A DNA stretch of 64,000 bases from Terrabacter sp. Ter38 (lineage in GTDB: Bacteria > Actinomycetota > Actinomycetes > Actinomycetales > Dermatophilaceae). The stretch lies in assembly GCF_024519435.1 (NCBI RefSeq), contig NZ_JALJRZ010000001.1:744001-808000 (forward strand), in the 5' to 3' direction. Numbering within the stretch: position 1 is the first letter of the stretch; each line of letters starts with the position of its first letter. Shown here one piece after another: positions 1 through 8,576 of the stretch. The position numbers and the translations under genes were made by a program. Under the pieces are notes generated by a model. It was not told where the DNA came from. It searched no databases and worked only from the letters and a program-made list of their open reading frames with translations.

Positions 1-180
1 CACCCGACGGGCGTCGCCGGCATCCTCGATGGTGCAGCAGCCGCGCGCCGACTCGCGCAGCGTCGCCGCGCTCTGGCTCAGGGCGAGGTGGACGCCGACG
101 ACCTCGTGACCGGCGTCGAGCATGCGGGCGGCGGCGACCGCCGAGTCGACGCCACCGCTCATCGCCGCCACGACCCTCAC
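1..180 (-). CDS. mnmA: tRNA 2-thiouridine synthase MnmA, N-terminal part
   Basis: Only the first 60 codons are in the window; the gene runs off the left edge. MnmA adenylates and thiolates U34 of Lys, Glu and Gln tRNAs using persulfide sulfur from a cysteine desulfurase. The PP-loop ATP pyrophosphatase motif SGGVDS sits at residues 8-13, followed by the family-typical RGCCTIEDA stretch near residues 47-55. The start is a GTG at 180 whose last two bases overlap the TGA of the upstream cysteine desulfurase (GTGA overlap), so the two are translationally coupled in a sulfur-transfer operon. Family assignment is firm; the rest of the protein cannot be seen. Confidence 0.93.
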   Translation of the reverse strand, partial: MRVVAAMSGGVDSAVAAARMLDAGHEVVGVHLALSQSAATLRESARGCCTIEDAGDARRV

Positions 181-1367
181 GACGCGGTCGCCTCCCGCGC
201 GCGGCGCGCCCGCTCGATGGCAGCGGGCAGCGCGTCGACGAACGTGTCGACGTCGGCCTGGGTCGAGGTGTGCCCGAGCGTCAGGCGCAGCGCGCCCCGG
301 GCATCGCTCTCGGCGACCCCCATCGCGAGCAGCACGTGGCTGGGCTGCGGCACGCCGGCCTGGCACGCCGACCCCGTCGAGCAGGAGACCCCCGCGGCAT
401 CGAGCAGGTAGAGCAGGGAGTCACCGTCGCACCCGGGCACGAGCAGGTGCACGTTGCCGGGGAGCCGGCTCACGCCGTCGCCGCGGCGCCAGACCCCGGA
501 CGGCCGGATGTCAGGGGCGATCGCCATGGCCCGCTCGATGAGGTCGTCGCGCAGGGCGACGAGCCGGGCCGACTCGGCCTCGATCGAGGCCGTGGCCTCG
601 GTGAGCGCGGTGGCGAAGCCGACGATGGCCGGGGTGTCGAGGGTGCCGGACCGCACCTGCCGCTCCTGTCCCCCACCGTGCGTCAGCGGGACGAGCCTCG
701 CGTCACGGCGCAGCACGAGGGCGCCGACGCCGATGGGACCGCCGAGCTTGTGCGCCGTCACCGACATGAGGTCGGCGCCGCTCGCCTCGAAGTCGACCGC
801 CACGTGCCCGGCTGCCTGCACGGCGTCGGTGTGGAAGGGCACCCCGAACTCGTGGGCGACGTCGGCGATGGCGCGGACGTCCTGGACGGCCCCGACCTCG
901 TTGTTGGCCCACATGACCGTGACGAGGGCGACCGAGTCCGGGTCGGACTCGATGGCGGCGCGCACCGTCGCAGGCTCGATGACCCCCTCCGCGGTGCACT
1001 CGAGCCAGGTGACCTTGGCGCCCTCGTACGCGACGAGGAAGTCGACGCAGTCGAGCACGGCGTGGTGCTCGGTCGCGCCGACGAGGAGACGCACGCGAGC
1101 AGGGTCGCGGTCTCGGCGAGCCCAGTAGGTGCCCTTGACGGCGAGATTGTCCGACTCCGTGCCGCCCGAGGTGAAGACGATCTCGGAGGGTCGCGCCCCG
1201 AGGCAGCTGGCGATCCTCTCGCGCGACTCCTCGACGGCCCGGCGCGCGGCGCGACCCGTGCGGTGCAGGGACGAGGCGTTGCCCACGACCGCCAGCTGCT
1301 CCGTCATCGCCGCGAGGGCGGCGGGGAGCATCGGCGTGGTCGCCGCATGGTCGAGATAGGCAGTCAC
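177..1367 (-). CDS. Cysteine desulfurase (IscS/NifS family)
   Basis: PLP enzyme of 396 aa that removes sulfur from cysteine and passes it as persulfide. Seen in the protein: SGGTESDN near residues 67-74, the PLP-binding Asp in HTDAVQ (D181), the Schiff-base lysine in AHKLGGP (K207) and the catalytic cysteine in GSACQAG (C335). Length is normal for the family. The GTG start at 1367 is preceded by TAGAAT six bases upstream and no ribosome site, so transcription is probably leaderless. It overlaps mnmA by 4 bases, which argues that its main job here is tRNA thiolation, although it may also serve Fe-S assembly. IscS and NifS subtypes cannot be separated by eye. Confidence 0.93.
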   Translation of the reverse strand: MTAYLDHAATTPMLPAALAAMTEQLAVVGNASSLHRTGRAARRAVEESRERIASCLGARPSEIVFTSGGTESDNLAVKGTYWARRDRDPARVRLLVGATEHHAVLDCVDFLVAYEGAKVTWLECTAEGVIEPATVRAAIESDPDSVALVTVMWANNEVGAVQDVRAIADVAHEFGVPFHTDAVQAAGHVAVDFEASGADLMSVTAHKLGGPIGVGALVLRRDARLVPLTHGGGQERQVRSGTLDTPAIVGFATALTEATASIEAESARLVALRDDLIERAMAIAPDIRPSGVWRRGDGVSRLPGNVHLLVPGCDGDSLLYLLDAAGVSCSTGSACQAGVPQPSHVLLAMGVAESDARGALRLTLGHTSTQADVDTFVDALPAAIERARRAREATAS

Positions 1368-1373
1368 CCACCG

Positions 1374-1379
1374 ATTCTA
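1374..1379 (-). promoter_or_regulatory. -10 box of a leaderless promoter, cysteine desulfurase
   Basis: TAGAAT on the minus strand ends six bases before the GTG at 1367, so the transcript would begin at the start codon. Confidence 0.6.
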
Positions 1380-1556
1380 GGACGCCCGGACACCCCGGCC
1401 GGACGGGCGCAGGACGAGGCCGCCCACCCGCTCCCGTGGGCGATGGCGTATGCCGTCCCGCCGGCACCCGCGCGTGACCTCCCACCACTCCCCCTCGTTG
1501 GCCTGTCACGTCGCCACCCTCCACTGACGTGGGGTGGCCCAGCAGAGAGGGATCTC

Positions 1557-3074
1557 ATGCGATCGACCGCCACACGCCGCCTCCGTCTCGGAGCGGCCAC
1601 CTTGGCAGCAGCCACCGCCCTGACCTCGGCCACGGTCGCCGCCGCCTCGCCGGCCTCGTCCGGCCCGCAGTCCGCGCCGTCCGGCGCCGCTGCCGGCCTG
1701 CTGAGCACCGGCCAGGGCCGCGCACCGCTGTCGAGGTGGCTCGCGCAGCACTGGTCGACCCTGTCCGCCGTCACGCCGACGACGGTGCTCGTCCACGCGA
1801 CGGACATCGGGGCCGCGCGCCGTGCCGCCACCGCGTCCGGGCTCACGGTCCGCGACACCTACGACAAGATCGGTGTCGTCGTCGCGGCCGGGCTCCCCGT
1901 GCAGATCGACGCCGTGCGCTCCGTCCCCGGCGTCACGTACGTCGAGGGCAACCAGCCCATCGACCTGTTCCTGTCGACGTCCAACACGGCCACCCGCGGC
2001 TCCGAGGCCCGGGCGACCCTCACGGGGGCGAACGGCACGGCCCTCGACGGCTCCGGCGTGAGCGTGGCCGTCATCGACTCCGGCGTCGACCCGACGCACC
2101 CCTTCCTCCAGAACGCCGACGGCAGCTCGGCCGTCGTGAGGAACCTCAAGATGGTGTGCGACCCGCTCGAGCTGCTCCCCTGCCAGCCCGTCGACGCCGG
2201 CAGCCTCAACACCGACCTGCTCGCCGCGGGCGGTCACGGCATGCACGTCTCCGGCATCGTCGCCGGACGCGACGTCACCCTGTCCGACGGCACGAGGATG
2301 CACGGGGCCGCCCCCGGCGCGAGCATCGTCAGCCTGAGCACCGGCGCCGTGCTGCTCATCGTCGGCGCCGACTCGGCGCTCAACTGGGTCCTCGAGCACC
2401 ACGCCGCGCCCTGCGGCGCGGGCGTCCCGGCCAGCACGTGCCCGCCGATCAAGGTCACGAGCAACTCCTACGGACCGACGGGCGGAGGCGAGTTCGACCC
2501 GAACTCGGCGACGGTCAAGCTCCAGCGCGCGCTCGTCAGCGAGGGCGTCGTCTCGGTCTGGGCCAACGGCAACGACGGCGGCGACGGCTCCGCCAACCTC
2601 TCCAACCCTCCCGGCCAGGACCCGACGGGCGGCATCATCTCCGTCGCGTCGTACAACGACCAGGACACCGGCACCCGCAGCGGCACGGTCAGCGACTTCA
2701 GCTCGCGCGGCCGCTCGGGACAGTTCGCCAGCTACCCCGACATCTCGGCGCCGGGTGAGGGCATCACGTCGTCGTGCCGCATCTACCTGCCGATCTGCAC
2801 GACGGGCGGCGACCCGCGCAACAACGGCGACTACAACACGATCAGCGGCACCTCCATGGCGACGCCGCACATCTCGGGCATCGTCGCGCAGCTCTTCCAG
2901 GCCAACCCGAGCGCGACGCCGGCCCAGGTCGAGGCCGTCATCAAGGCGACGGCCTGGAAGTACACCGACGGGGCCGCCTACGTCAGCGACCCGACCGGCA
3001 ACGGCACGACGTCGTTCGACAAGGGCCATGGCCTCGTCGACGTCGTCGCGGCGGCCACCGCGATCCGTCCCTGA
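1557..3074 (+). CDS. Secreted subtilisin-like serine protease (S8 family)
   Basis: 505-aa exported endopeptidase. Residues 1-29 form a signal peptide (Arg-rich N-terminus, then an Ala/Thr-rich core). About 115 residues follow that resemble an inhibitor I9-type propeptide (the VRSVPGVTYVEGN stretch). The catalytic triad is visible: Asp174 in VIDSGVDPTHP, His227 in GGHGMHVSG and Ser433 in SGTSMATPH, with the oxyanion Asn303 in SNSYG. The start is the ATG at 1557 after an AGAGAGG ribosome site; the reading frame stays open far upstream only because stops are rare at this GC. The gene stands alone between divergent and convergent neighbours. Substrate is unknown. Confidence 0.92.
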   Translation: MRSTATRRLRLGAATLAAATALTSATVAAASPASSGPQSAPSGAAAGLLSTGQGRAPLSRWLAQHWSTLSAVTPTTVLVHATDIGAARRAATASGLTVRDTYDKIGVVVAAGLPVQIDAVRSVPGVTYVEGNQPIDLFLSTSNTATRGSEARATLTGANGTALDGSGVSVAVIDSGVDPTHPFLQNADGSSAVVRNLKMVCDPLELLPCQPVDAGSLNTDLLAAGGHGMHVSGIVAGRDVTLSDGTRMHGAAPGASIVSLSTGAVLLIVGADSALNWVLEHHAAPCGAGVPASTCPPIKVTSNSYGPTGGGEFDPNSATVKLQRALVSEGVVSVWANGNDGGDGSANLSNPPGQDPTGGIISVASYNDQDTGTRSGTVSDFSSRGRSGQFASYPDISAPGEGITSSCRIYLPICTTGGDPRNNGDYNTISGTSMATPHISGIVAQLFQANPSATPAQVEAVIKATAWKYTDGAAYVSDPTGNGTTSFDKGHGLVDVVAAATAIRP

Positions 3075-3132
3075 GGCCGGAGGCAACACCAGCCGCGTCG
3101 CCCGTCCACCCCACCGGTGGGGCCGGTCTGCC

Positions 3133-3138
3133 TATGAT
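3133..3138 (+). promoter_or_regulatory. -10 box of a leaderless promoter
   Basis: TATGAT followed by seven bases and ATG at 3146; no Shine-Dalgarno sequence. It supports 3146, not the in-frame ATG at 3134, as the start. Confidence 0.6.
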
Positions 3139-3145
3139 CGGCCCC

Positions 3146-3619
3146 ATGGGTGGCAGGCACGAGGGCACCGGCGGCAGCCGGCTGCGTGCTCCTGCCGCTC
3201 ACCGGGCCGTCGCGGCCCTCGCCTGTCCCGTCATCGGCTACTTCGTGGCCCGCCTGCTCGTACGGCTCGTCCCGTCGCTGCCCGCGACGATCGCGTATGC
3301 CGTGTGCGTGGCCCTCGCTCTGGCGCTCGGCTGGCGGGCGTGGTCGGCCCGCATCGACCTCGGGACGAAGAGCCTGCGCGTCCACAACACGCTCGCGACG
3401 ACGACGATCGACCGGCGCCACGTCCGCCGTGTGACGTCGAGGGGACGCCTCGAGTGGCGGCGCGGCCAGGGCCGTCCCGTGCGCCTGCCGTCGGAGGCGC
3501 TGCGCGGAGCGTGGTGGACGGTCGGGACGGGGCGTTCGGCATACGCCTTCAACCGGCAGCGGCTCGAGAGCTGGATCCGGCTGTCGTCGCGGGTCGACCT
3601 CGACCCCGAGGCCGCCTGA
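3146..3619 (+). CDS. Small two-helix membrane protein, PH-like
   Basis: 157-aa protein. Two hydrophobic segments (roughly residues 19-37 and 43-60) are followed by a soluble half of about 90 residues with alternating beta-like stretches ([30 protein letters not shown]). This is the pattern of bacterial PH-domain membrane proteins such as the YdbS or DUF2244 type; I infer only this loose resemblance. No catalytic motif is visible. Start at 3146 is chosen because TATGAT lies seven bases upstream. It is convergent with etfA and separated from it by a strong hairpin. Function unknown. Confidence 0.7.
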   Translation: MGGRHEGTGGSRLRAPAAHRAVAALACPVIGYFVARLLVRLVPSLPATIAYAVCVALALALGWRAWSARIDLGTKSLRVHNTLATTTIDRRHVRRVTSRGRLEWRRGQGRPVRLPSEALRGAWWTVGTGRSAYAFNRQRLESWIRLSSRVDLDPEAA

Positions 3620-3647
3620 GGCCGACCGGTCACGTGCTCGCACGACA

Positions 3648-3678
3648 GCGGCCCCCGACCACGATGGTCGGGGGCCGC
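3648..3678. terminator. Bidirectional terminator hairpin
   Basis: Perfect 13-bp stem GCGGCCCCCGACC with a 5-base loop (ACGAT), extended by three more pairs beyond one mismatch. It lies between the convergent 3146 gene and etfA. No U tract, as usual in high-GC actinobacteria. Confidence 0.75.
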
Positions 3679-3715
3679 CGTCGTGCGGCGTCGGGCACTC
3701 GGCCCGACGCGGCGG

Positions 3716-4681
3716 TCAGTCCTTGGCGGCCGTGATCGCCTCGGTCGCCTGCGGGAGGACGGTGAAGAGGTCGCCGACGACGCCGAAGTCGACGAGCTCG
3801 AAGATCGGGGCCTCGTTGTCCTTGTTGACGGCCACGATCGTCTTGGACGTCTGCATGCCGGCGCGGTGCTGGATGGCACCGGAGATGCCGCACGCGACGT
3901 AGAGCTGGGGGCTGACCTGCTTGCCCGTCTGGCCGACCTGGCTGGTGTGCGGGTACCAGCCGGCGTCGACCGCGGCACGCGAGGCGCCGACGGCGGCGCC
4001 GAGGCTGTCGGCGAAGTCCTCGACCGTGGAGAAGTCGCCACCGGTGCCACGGCCGCCGGAGACCACGATGGCGGCCTCGGTCAGCTCGGGGCGGCCGGTG
4101 GCCTGCTTCGGCTTGGACTCGGTGATCTTGGCGCCCTTGGCAGCCTCGGACGGGGTGAAGTCGAGCACCTCGTCCGCGGCCGCACCGGCGACCTCCTCGG
4201 GGGTGGCCGAGTTGGGCTTGACGGCCACGATGGGCGTGCCCTTCGTGACGGTGGCCGACACCGTGTAGGAGCCGGCGAAGACCGACTGCGTCGTCGCGAC
4301 ACCCCCGCTGCCGTCACCAGCGGCCTGGACGTCGACGGCGTCGGTGATCAGGCCCGACTCCGTCTTGACGGCGAGGCGGGCGGCGATCTCCTTGCCCTCC
4401 GGCGAGGACGGCACGAGGACCGCGGCCGGGGACGCCGAGGAGACGAGCTGGGCGAGCAGCTCGGCCTGCGGGACGACGAGGTGCTCGAGCACCTCGGGCG
4501 ACTCGACGCGGTAGACCTTCTCGGCGCCGAAGCGGGCGAGGGTGTCCTTGGCGGCGTCGAAGCCGGGGCCGATGAAGACGGCGGACGGCTCGCCGAGGCG
4601 GCGGGCGATCGTCAGCAGCTCCGAGGTGGTCTTGCGGACCTTGCCCTCGACGTGGTCGACGAGCACGAGTACTTCAGCCAT
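3716..4681 (-). CDS. etfA: Electron transfer flavoprotein alpha subunit
   Basis: 321-aa subunit that, with EtfB, accepts electrons from acyl-CoA and related dehydrogenases and passes them to the quinone pool. The N-terminal half matches the ETF alpha/beta fold ([15 protein letters not shown]). The C-terminal half carries the FAD-binding region: [17 protein letters not shown], the [17 protein letters not shown] stretch and the closing [15 protein letters not shown] segment. An AAAGGAG ribosome site precedes the ATG. It lies 41 bases downstream of etfB in the usual etfBA order. Co-expression with beta-oxidation or ethylmalonyl-CoA steps is likely. Confidence 0.96.
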   Translation of the reverse strand: MAEVLVLVDHVEGKVRKTTSELLTIARRLGEPSAVFIGPGFDAAKDTLARFGAEKVYRVESPEVLEHLVVPQAELLAQLVSSASPAAVLVPSSPEGKEIAARLAVKTESGLITDAVDVQAAGDGSGGVATTQSVFAGSYTVSATVTKGTPIVAVKPNSATPEEVAGAAADEVLDFTPSEAAKGAKITESKPKQATGRPELTEAAIVVSGGRGTGGDFSTVEDFADSLGAAVGASRAAVDAGWYPHTSQVGQTGKQVSPQLYVACGISGAIQHRAGMQTSKTIVAVNKDNEAPIFELVDFGVVGDLFTVLPQATEAITAAKD

Positions 4682-4722
4682 GGTGCGGATCTCCTTTGCT
4701 GGCTGGGAAGGTCAGGGGCAGG

Positions 4723-5514
4723 TCAGACGAACTTGCGCTCGGTGAGGAACGCGGCGAGCTTGGCGCCGCCGTCGCCCTCGTCGGCGACGATCTCGCCCTG
4801 GCTGCGCGGGGGGCGCGCGGTGAAGGACTCGACCTTCGTCCAGGCGGCGTCGAGGCCGACCTGCGCGGCGTCCACGCCGAGGTCGGCCAGGCTCCACTGC
4901 TCGACGGGCTTCTTCTTCGCGGCCATGATCCCCTTGAAGGAGGGGTAGCGCGGCTCGTTGATCTGGTCGGTGACCGACACGAGGGCCGGCAGCGTGGCCG
5001 TGATCGTCTGGGTCGAGGCATCGCCGTCGCGGCGGATCGTCGCCGTGGAGCCCTCGACGGTCAGCTCGGACGCGAACGTCACGGCCGGCAGGCCGAGTCG
5101 CTCGGCGAGCATCGCGGGCACGACACCCATGGTGCCGTCGGTCGAGGCCATCCCGGTGACGACGAGGTCGACAGCCGTCTCAGCCCCGATCTTCTTGATG
5201 GCCTCGGCGAGGACGAGGGAGGTCGCGATGGCGTCGGAGCCGTGGATGGCGGCGTCGTTGACGTGCACGGCTTTGTGGGCGCCCATCTGCAGGGCCTTCT
5301 TGACGGCGTCGGCGGCGGCGTCGGGGCCCACCGTCAGGACGGTGACCTCACCCTCGCCGGCCTCGACGATCTTCAGGGCCTCCTCGACCGCGTACTCGTC
5401 GAGCTCCGACAGCAGACCGTCGACGTTCTCGCGGTCGGTCGTGTTGTCAGATGCGTTGAACGTGCGCTCGGCCTGGGCGTCCGGCACGTACTTGACACAG
5501 ACGACGATGTTCAT
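4723..5514 (-). CDS. etfB: Electron transfer flavoprotein beta subunit
   Basis: 263-aa AMP-binding partner of EtfA. It starts with MNIVVCVKYVPD, typical of the family, and shows the VVTGMASTDGTMG segment and the C-terminal ITDQINEPRYPSFKGIMAAK stretch expected of EtfB. The open frame extends to 5892, but the ATG at 5514 has a GGAAGAGGA ribosome site and matches the family N-terminus. First gene of etfBA. Its upstream region carries a perfect 18-bp palindrome (5596-5613) and a small leader hairpin (5559-5578), so repression by a dimeric regulator is likely. Confidence 0.96.
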   Translation of the reverse strand: MNIVVCVKYVPDAQAERTFNASDNTTDRENVDGLLSELDEYAVEEALKIVEAGEGEVTVLTVGPDAAADAVKKALQMGAHKAVHVNDAAIHGSDAIATSLVLAEAIKKIGAETAVDLVVTGMASTDGTMGVVPAMLAERLGLPAVTFASELTVEGSTATIRRDGDASTQTITATLPALVSVTDQINEPRYPSFKGIMAAKKKPVEQWSLADLGVDAAQVGLDAAWTKVESFTARPPRSQGEIVADEGDGGAKLAAFLTERKFV

Positions 5515-5595
5515 GGGTGAACGTCCTCTTCCGTTGCTGGTGGTGGTGCTCATGGAACTGCCGGAGGTCGCTCCGGCACTGCCGTCCATCCTCTC

Positions 5596-5613
5596 ACTGA
5601 GCGGCCGCTCAGT
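5596..5613. promoter_or_regulatory. 18-bp perfect palindrome, probable operator upstream of etfBA
   Basis: ACTGAGCGG followed directly by CCGCTCAGT, about 80 bases upstream of etfB and 170 upstream of the divergent SDR gene. Its form (ACTGA/TCAGT arms with an inner CGG/CCG) is like TetR-family operators. A TetR-type fatty-acid regulator is inferred; none is encoded next to it. Confidence 0.6.
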
Positions 5614-5687
5614 CCGCACGCCTCTGGCGTGACGCTCACCACCAGACCCTTGGCGTATGCCGCCCCTGTCGTCCGCGCGCACGCGGC

Positions 5688-5726
5688 GGGCCTGCCGGGT
5701 GGGCCTGCCGGGTGGGCCTGCCGGGT
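5688..5726. repeat. Three tandem 13-bp repeats
   Basis: The unit GGGCCTGCCGGGT occurs three times head to tail with no mismatch, then degenerates. It lies between divergent etfB and the SDR gene, 60 bases before the SDR start. Confidence 0.9.
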
Positions 5727-5785
5727 GGGCCCGGACGAGCAAAACCGGTTGTCGAGGGTGGTCCGACCTGCGGAGGATGGGCGCC

Positions 5786-6583
5786 ATGTCGTCCGCCTCT
5801 CCCGTCCCGTCCACGAGCCCCCGGGTCGCCCTCGTCACCGGGGTCGGCAGGCGCCGTTCGATCGGCTCCGAGCTCGCCCTCGGACTCGCCACGGACGGCT
5901 GGGACCTCGCCCTCGGCCACTGGCAGCCCTACGACGAGCGGCTCGGCTACGAGCGCGGCACCGATGACCCGGCGGCCGTCGCCGACGAGTGCCGAGCGCT
6001 GGGTCGCCGCGTCGAGCTCGTGCCCGGCGACCTCTCGGACCCGGCTGTCCCCGAGGCCCTCGTCGCCACGGCGACGGAGCGGCTCGGACCCGTGACCGGC
6101 CTGGTCATGTCGCACTGCGAGTCGGTCGACAGCGGGATCCTCACGACCTCGCTCGAGAGCTGGGAGCGGCACTACGCCGTCAACGCCCGTGCCACCTGGC
6201 TCCTCATCCGCGCGTTCGCCGAGCGGCTCCCCGAGCAGGCAGCGGGTGGCCCCGCAGCCGCGCACGTCGTGGCGCTGACGAGCGACCACACGGCGCACAA
6301 CCTGCCCTACGGCTCGAGCAAGGGCGCCCTCGACCGCATCGTCATCGCGGCGGCGATCGAGCTGGCCGCCCGCGGGGTGCGTGCCAACGTCATCAACCCC
6401 GGCCCGATCGACACGGGCTGGATGGACGACCGGCTCCGGGCCCTCGGCACCGCTGACACCCCCGCGGGCCGGCTCGGCACGCCGCGCGACACGGCCGACC
6501 TGGTGCGCTTCCTGCTCTCGGAGCAGGGCGGCTGGATCAACGGCCAGCTGCTCTACAGCAACGGCGGCTTCAAGACCTCCTGA
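5786..6583 (+). CDS. Short-chain dehydrogenase/reductase
   Basis: 265-aa NAD(P)-dependent oxidoreductase of the classical SDR family. The nucleotide motif is a loosened TGVGRRRSIG (residues 18-27), the catalytic pair is Y175 and K179 in YGSSK, and the NPGPIDTGWM segment follows. The glycine motif is longer than the usual TGxxxGIG, as in some FabG-like proteins annotated as 3-oxoacyl-ACP reductase. The ATG at 5786 is chosen because GGAGG lies nine bases upstream; 5777 is an in-frame alternative. It is divergent from etfBA, which hints at acyl metabolism, but the substrate is not readable from sequence. Confidence 0.88.
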   Translation: MSSASPVPSTSPRVALVTGVGRRRSIGSELALGLATDGWDLALGHWQPYDERLGYERGTDDPAAVADECRALGRRVELVPGDLSDPAVPEALVATATERLGPVTGLVMSHCESVDSGILTTSLESWERHYAVNARATWLLIRAFAERLPEQAAGGPAAAHVVALTSDHTAHNLPYGSSKGALDRIVIAAAIELAARGVRANVINPGPIDTGWMDDRLRALGTADTPAGRLGTPRDTADLVRFLLSEQGGWINGQLLYSNGGFKTS

Positions 6584-6637
6584 CCGCAACCGCGCCACGG
6601 CGAGTGTCCCGCGCCGGACCGCATACGTCCCCGCCAC

Positions 6638-6740
6638 GCCAACTGCGCCACGGCGCAGCAAGCGCGCCACATCTGCCCCACCGACCCTGCCAACTGCGCC
6701 ACGGCGCAACAGGCGCGCCAGATCTGCCCCCACCGACCCT
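6638..6740. repeat. Tandem ~52-bp repeat (two copies) with an internal palindrome
   Basis: Units 6638-6688 and 6689-6740 differ at three bases and one indel. Each contains the inverted repeat TGCGCC-AC-GGCGCA (7-bp arms in unit 1, 6643-6658). The repeat fills the gap between convergent genes; a related palindrome pair occurs at 53366-53444 in the same setting. Confidence 0.85.
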
Positions 6741-6773
6741 GCCTCCCAAGGGTCGGGTGACACGGACCGGCGG

Positions 6774-7121
6774 TCAGGCGGGGTCGACGTCGGCGGTCTC
6801 GAGGACGTGGAAGGCCGGCTCCTCGTAGGGGTGCGCGGCCCGGAGCGCGGCGACGACATCGGCCCGGAGCGCCCGGTCGAGGACGAGCTCGACGCGGTTC
6901 TCGGAGACCTTCTCGAGGTCACCGACCGTGCCGATCGTCGGTGTCGCGCCGGCAACCGGTCGGAACTGCCCCGTGCCGCGGGTGACGAAGGCGCACTCGC
7001 GGTAGTCGCCGACAGTCCCGGCCCCGGCGGCGAAGAGTGCCTCGAGCAACGCGTCGGTGTCACCGACGGGGACGTAGACGACGAGGACGTCGAGGGGCCG
7101 GCGGCCGGGCACGGCGGTCAC
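6774..7121 (-). CDS. NIF3-like C-terminal-domain protein (YqfO/CutA-like fold)
   Basis: 115-aa protein. It has the pattern of the central domain of NIF3/YqfO proteins and their stand-alone homologues: an N-terminal strand VLVVYVPVGDTDALLEALF, the GxGxxGDYRECAF segment, the TGQFRP block and a C-terminal AHPYEEPAFHV, where the HPYEEP signature is diagnostic. The GTG start at 7121 is preceded by GGGAGGA. It follows the enoyl-CoA hydratase with a 91-base gap on the same strand. The domain is known to bind metal or nucleotide in some relatives, but biochemical function is unknown. Confidence 0.8.
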   Translation of the reverse strand: MTAVPGRRPLDVLVVYVPVGDTDALLEALFAAGAGTVGDYRECAFVTRGTGQFRPVAGATPTIGTVGDLEKVSENRVELVLDRALRADVVAALRAAHPYEEPAFHVLETADVDPA

Positions 7122-7212
7122 GGCACAGTCCTCCCGAGCTCCCGGAGACGCCCGAGGCGGACCCACCGGCACGGGCGCCGCGGGCCCGCCTCGGGCGGCG
7201 TGCGGGTGAGGG

Positions 7213-7992
7213 TCATCGACCCTCGAACTGCGCCTTGCCGGGACCGTGCTCGACGAACGAGGACATGCCGATCTCCCGGTCCTTCGTCGCGAAGAGCGAG
7301 GCGAAGAGCAGCCGCTCGATCTCGAGCCCGGTCTCGAGGTCGACCTCGAGACCACGGTCGATGGCCTCCTTGGCGGCGCGGACGGCATACGACGCGGCAC
7401 CGACGAAGGTCGACGCCCACTCCCGAGAAGCGGTGTAGACGTCGGCGGCCGGCACGACCTTGTCGGCGAGGCCGATGGCGAGCGCCTCCCGGGCGTCGAC
7501 GAAGCGGCCGCTGAAGATGATCTCCTTGGCGCGCGAGGCTCCGACGAGACGCGAGAGGCGCTGCGTGCCGCCGGCCCCCGGGATGATGCCGAGGAGGATC
7601 TCGGGCTGGCCGAGCTTGGCGTCGTCGGCGACGACACGGAAGTCGCACGCGAGCGCCAGCTCGCAGCCGCCACCGAGCGCATACCCCGTGATCGCGGCGA
7701 TGACCGGCTTCGGGATGCGCGCCACGGCGCTGATCGAGCTCATGAGCGGACCGGAGCGCTCGACCATGTCGGTGTACGACATCGTCTGCATCTCCTTGAT
7801 GTCCGCGCCAGCGGCGAAGACCCGCTCACCGCCGTAGACGATGACCGCCTTGACGTCGGTGCGCGCGGTCGCCTCGGCGGCGGCCTCGCGGATCTCCTCC
7901 TGGACCTGGACGTTGAGGGCGTTCATCTTCGGCCGGTCGAGACGGATCGTGCCGACGCCGTCCTCGACCTCGAGCCGGACGAACTCGCCCAT
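7213..7992 (-). CDS. Enoyl-CoA hydratase (crotonase family)
   Basis: 259-aa hydratase adding water to trans-2-enoyl-CoA. Both catalytic glutamates of the rat crotonase type are present: E111 in GGGCELALACD and E131 in GQPEILLGIIPGAGG. The oxyanion-hole segment FAAGADIKEM lies at residues 59-69. In this genomic context it probably converts (S)-3-hydroxybutyryl-CoA and crotonyl-CoA between HBD and Ccr, or serves beta-oxidation. Its ATG overlaps the stop of the upstream YbjN-like gene by one base (TGATG), so the two are coupled, an unexplained pairing. Confidence 0.93.
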   Translation of the reverse strand: MGEFVRLEVEDGVGTIRLDRPKMNALNVQVQEEIREAAAEATARTDVKAVIVYGGERVFAAGADIKEMQTMSYTDMVERSGPLMSSISAVARIPKPVIAAITGYALGGGCELALACDFRVVADDAKLGQPEILLGIIPGAGGTQRLSRLVGASRAKEIIFSGRFVDAREALAIGLADKVVPAADVYTASREWASTFVGAASYAVRAAKEAIDRGLEVDLETGLEIERLLFASLFATKDREIGMSSFVEHGPGKAQFEGR

Positions 7993-8498
7993 CAGGCGTC
8001 GCCGGGAGCGGGCGCGTCGTCCATCGGCAGCCAGGACTGGAAGAAGAAGCCGACGCTCTGGAGGATGTGGTTGACCGACAGCGGCACGAGGATGTCGAGG
8101 TCGGCGTTGGGGGTCACGACGTGCTCGGCCGAGACGACGAGGCTCTCCTGGACGAGCGAGAGCTTGACGATGTTGAGCTGCATCGTCAGGTCGTTGCAGC
8201 GGGCGAGGCGCTCGTTGCGATCAGGCGAGACGGGCTCGGCCAGCTGCCACTGGCCGAAGAAGCGGACGAGGGCGAGGTCGCCCTCGGCGACGCGGGCGAA
8301 GAGGGTCGTGCTCGTGCCCTGGTCGTCGACGATGGCGAACTCGAGGTCGCCGTCGCCGTCGATGCTCGCCTCGATGCCGAGGCCCTTCAGCACGTCGAGG
8401 ATGCGGTCGCGCACGGGCGCGTCACTGACGGAGGCGCCGTTGGGGCCGGCGTCGGGGGCGCTCGGCATGAAGTTGGGCAGCGAAGTCGGATCGGTCAT
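7992..8498 (-). CDS. YbjN-domain protein (type III secretion chaperone-like fold)
   Basis: 168-aa acidic soluble protein. After a disordered Pro/Ser/Asp-rich start (residues 1-28) it has the features of actinobacterial YbjN proteins: VRDRILDVLKGLGIEASID, a strand pair around the DGDGDLEFAIVDDQG loop, then the ARCNDLTMQLNIVKLSL helix and the LDILVPLSVNHIL close. YbjN proteins share the fold of secretion chaperones and are thought to stabilise partners; none is identified. Start at 8498 is supported by TACGGT six bases upstream. It is coupled to the crotonase downstream. Confidence 0.75.
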   Translation of the reverse strand: MTDPTSLPNFMPSAPDAGPNGASVSDAPVRDRILDVLKGLGIEASIDGDGDLEFAIVDDQGTSTTLFARVAEGDLALVRFFGQWQLAEPVSPDRNERLARCNDLTMQLNIVKLSLVQESLVVSAEHVVTPNADLDILVPLSVNHILQSVGFFFQSWLPMDDAPAPGDA

Positions 8499-8504
8499 GC
8501 GCCA

Positions 8505-8510
8505 ACCGTA
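8505..8510 (-). promoter_or_regulatory. -10 box of a leaderless promoter, YbjN gene
   Basis: TACGGT on the minus strand, six bases before the ATG at 8498. Confidence 0.55.
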
Positions 8511-8563
8511 ACGAGCCTGCGCGGCGAGGTCGATCCGGCCCGGGGGTGCGATCGGCCACCCCC

Positions 8564-8569
8564 TACGCT
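8564..8569 (+). promoter_or_regulatory. -10 box of a leaderless promoter, glgX
   Basis: TACGCT, then seven bases and the ATG at 8577; no ribosome site. Confidence 0.6.
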
Positions 8570-8576
8570 CGGACAC

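Noticed and set aside
270-1556. Upstream extension of the subtilisin gene to 270
   Set aside because: It would run antisense through the cysteine desulfurase; the signal peptide and ribosome site place the start at 1557.
5688-5726. CRISPR-like array
   Set aside because: The 13-bp repeats are directly adjacent with no spacers, and no cas gene is present.
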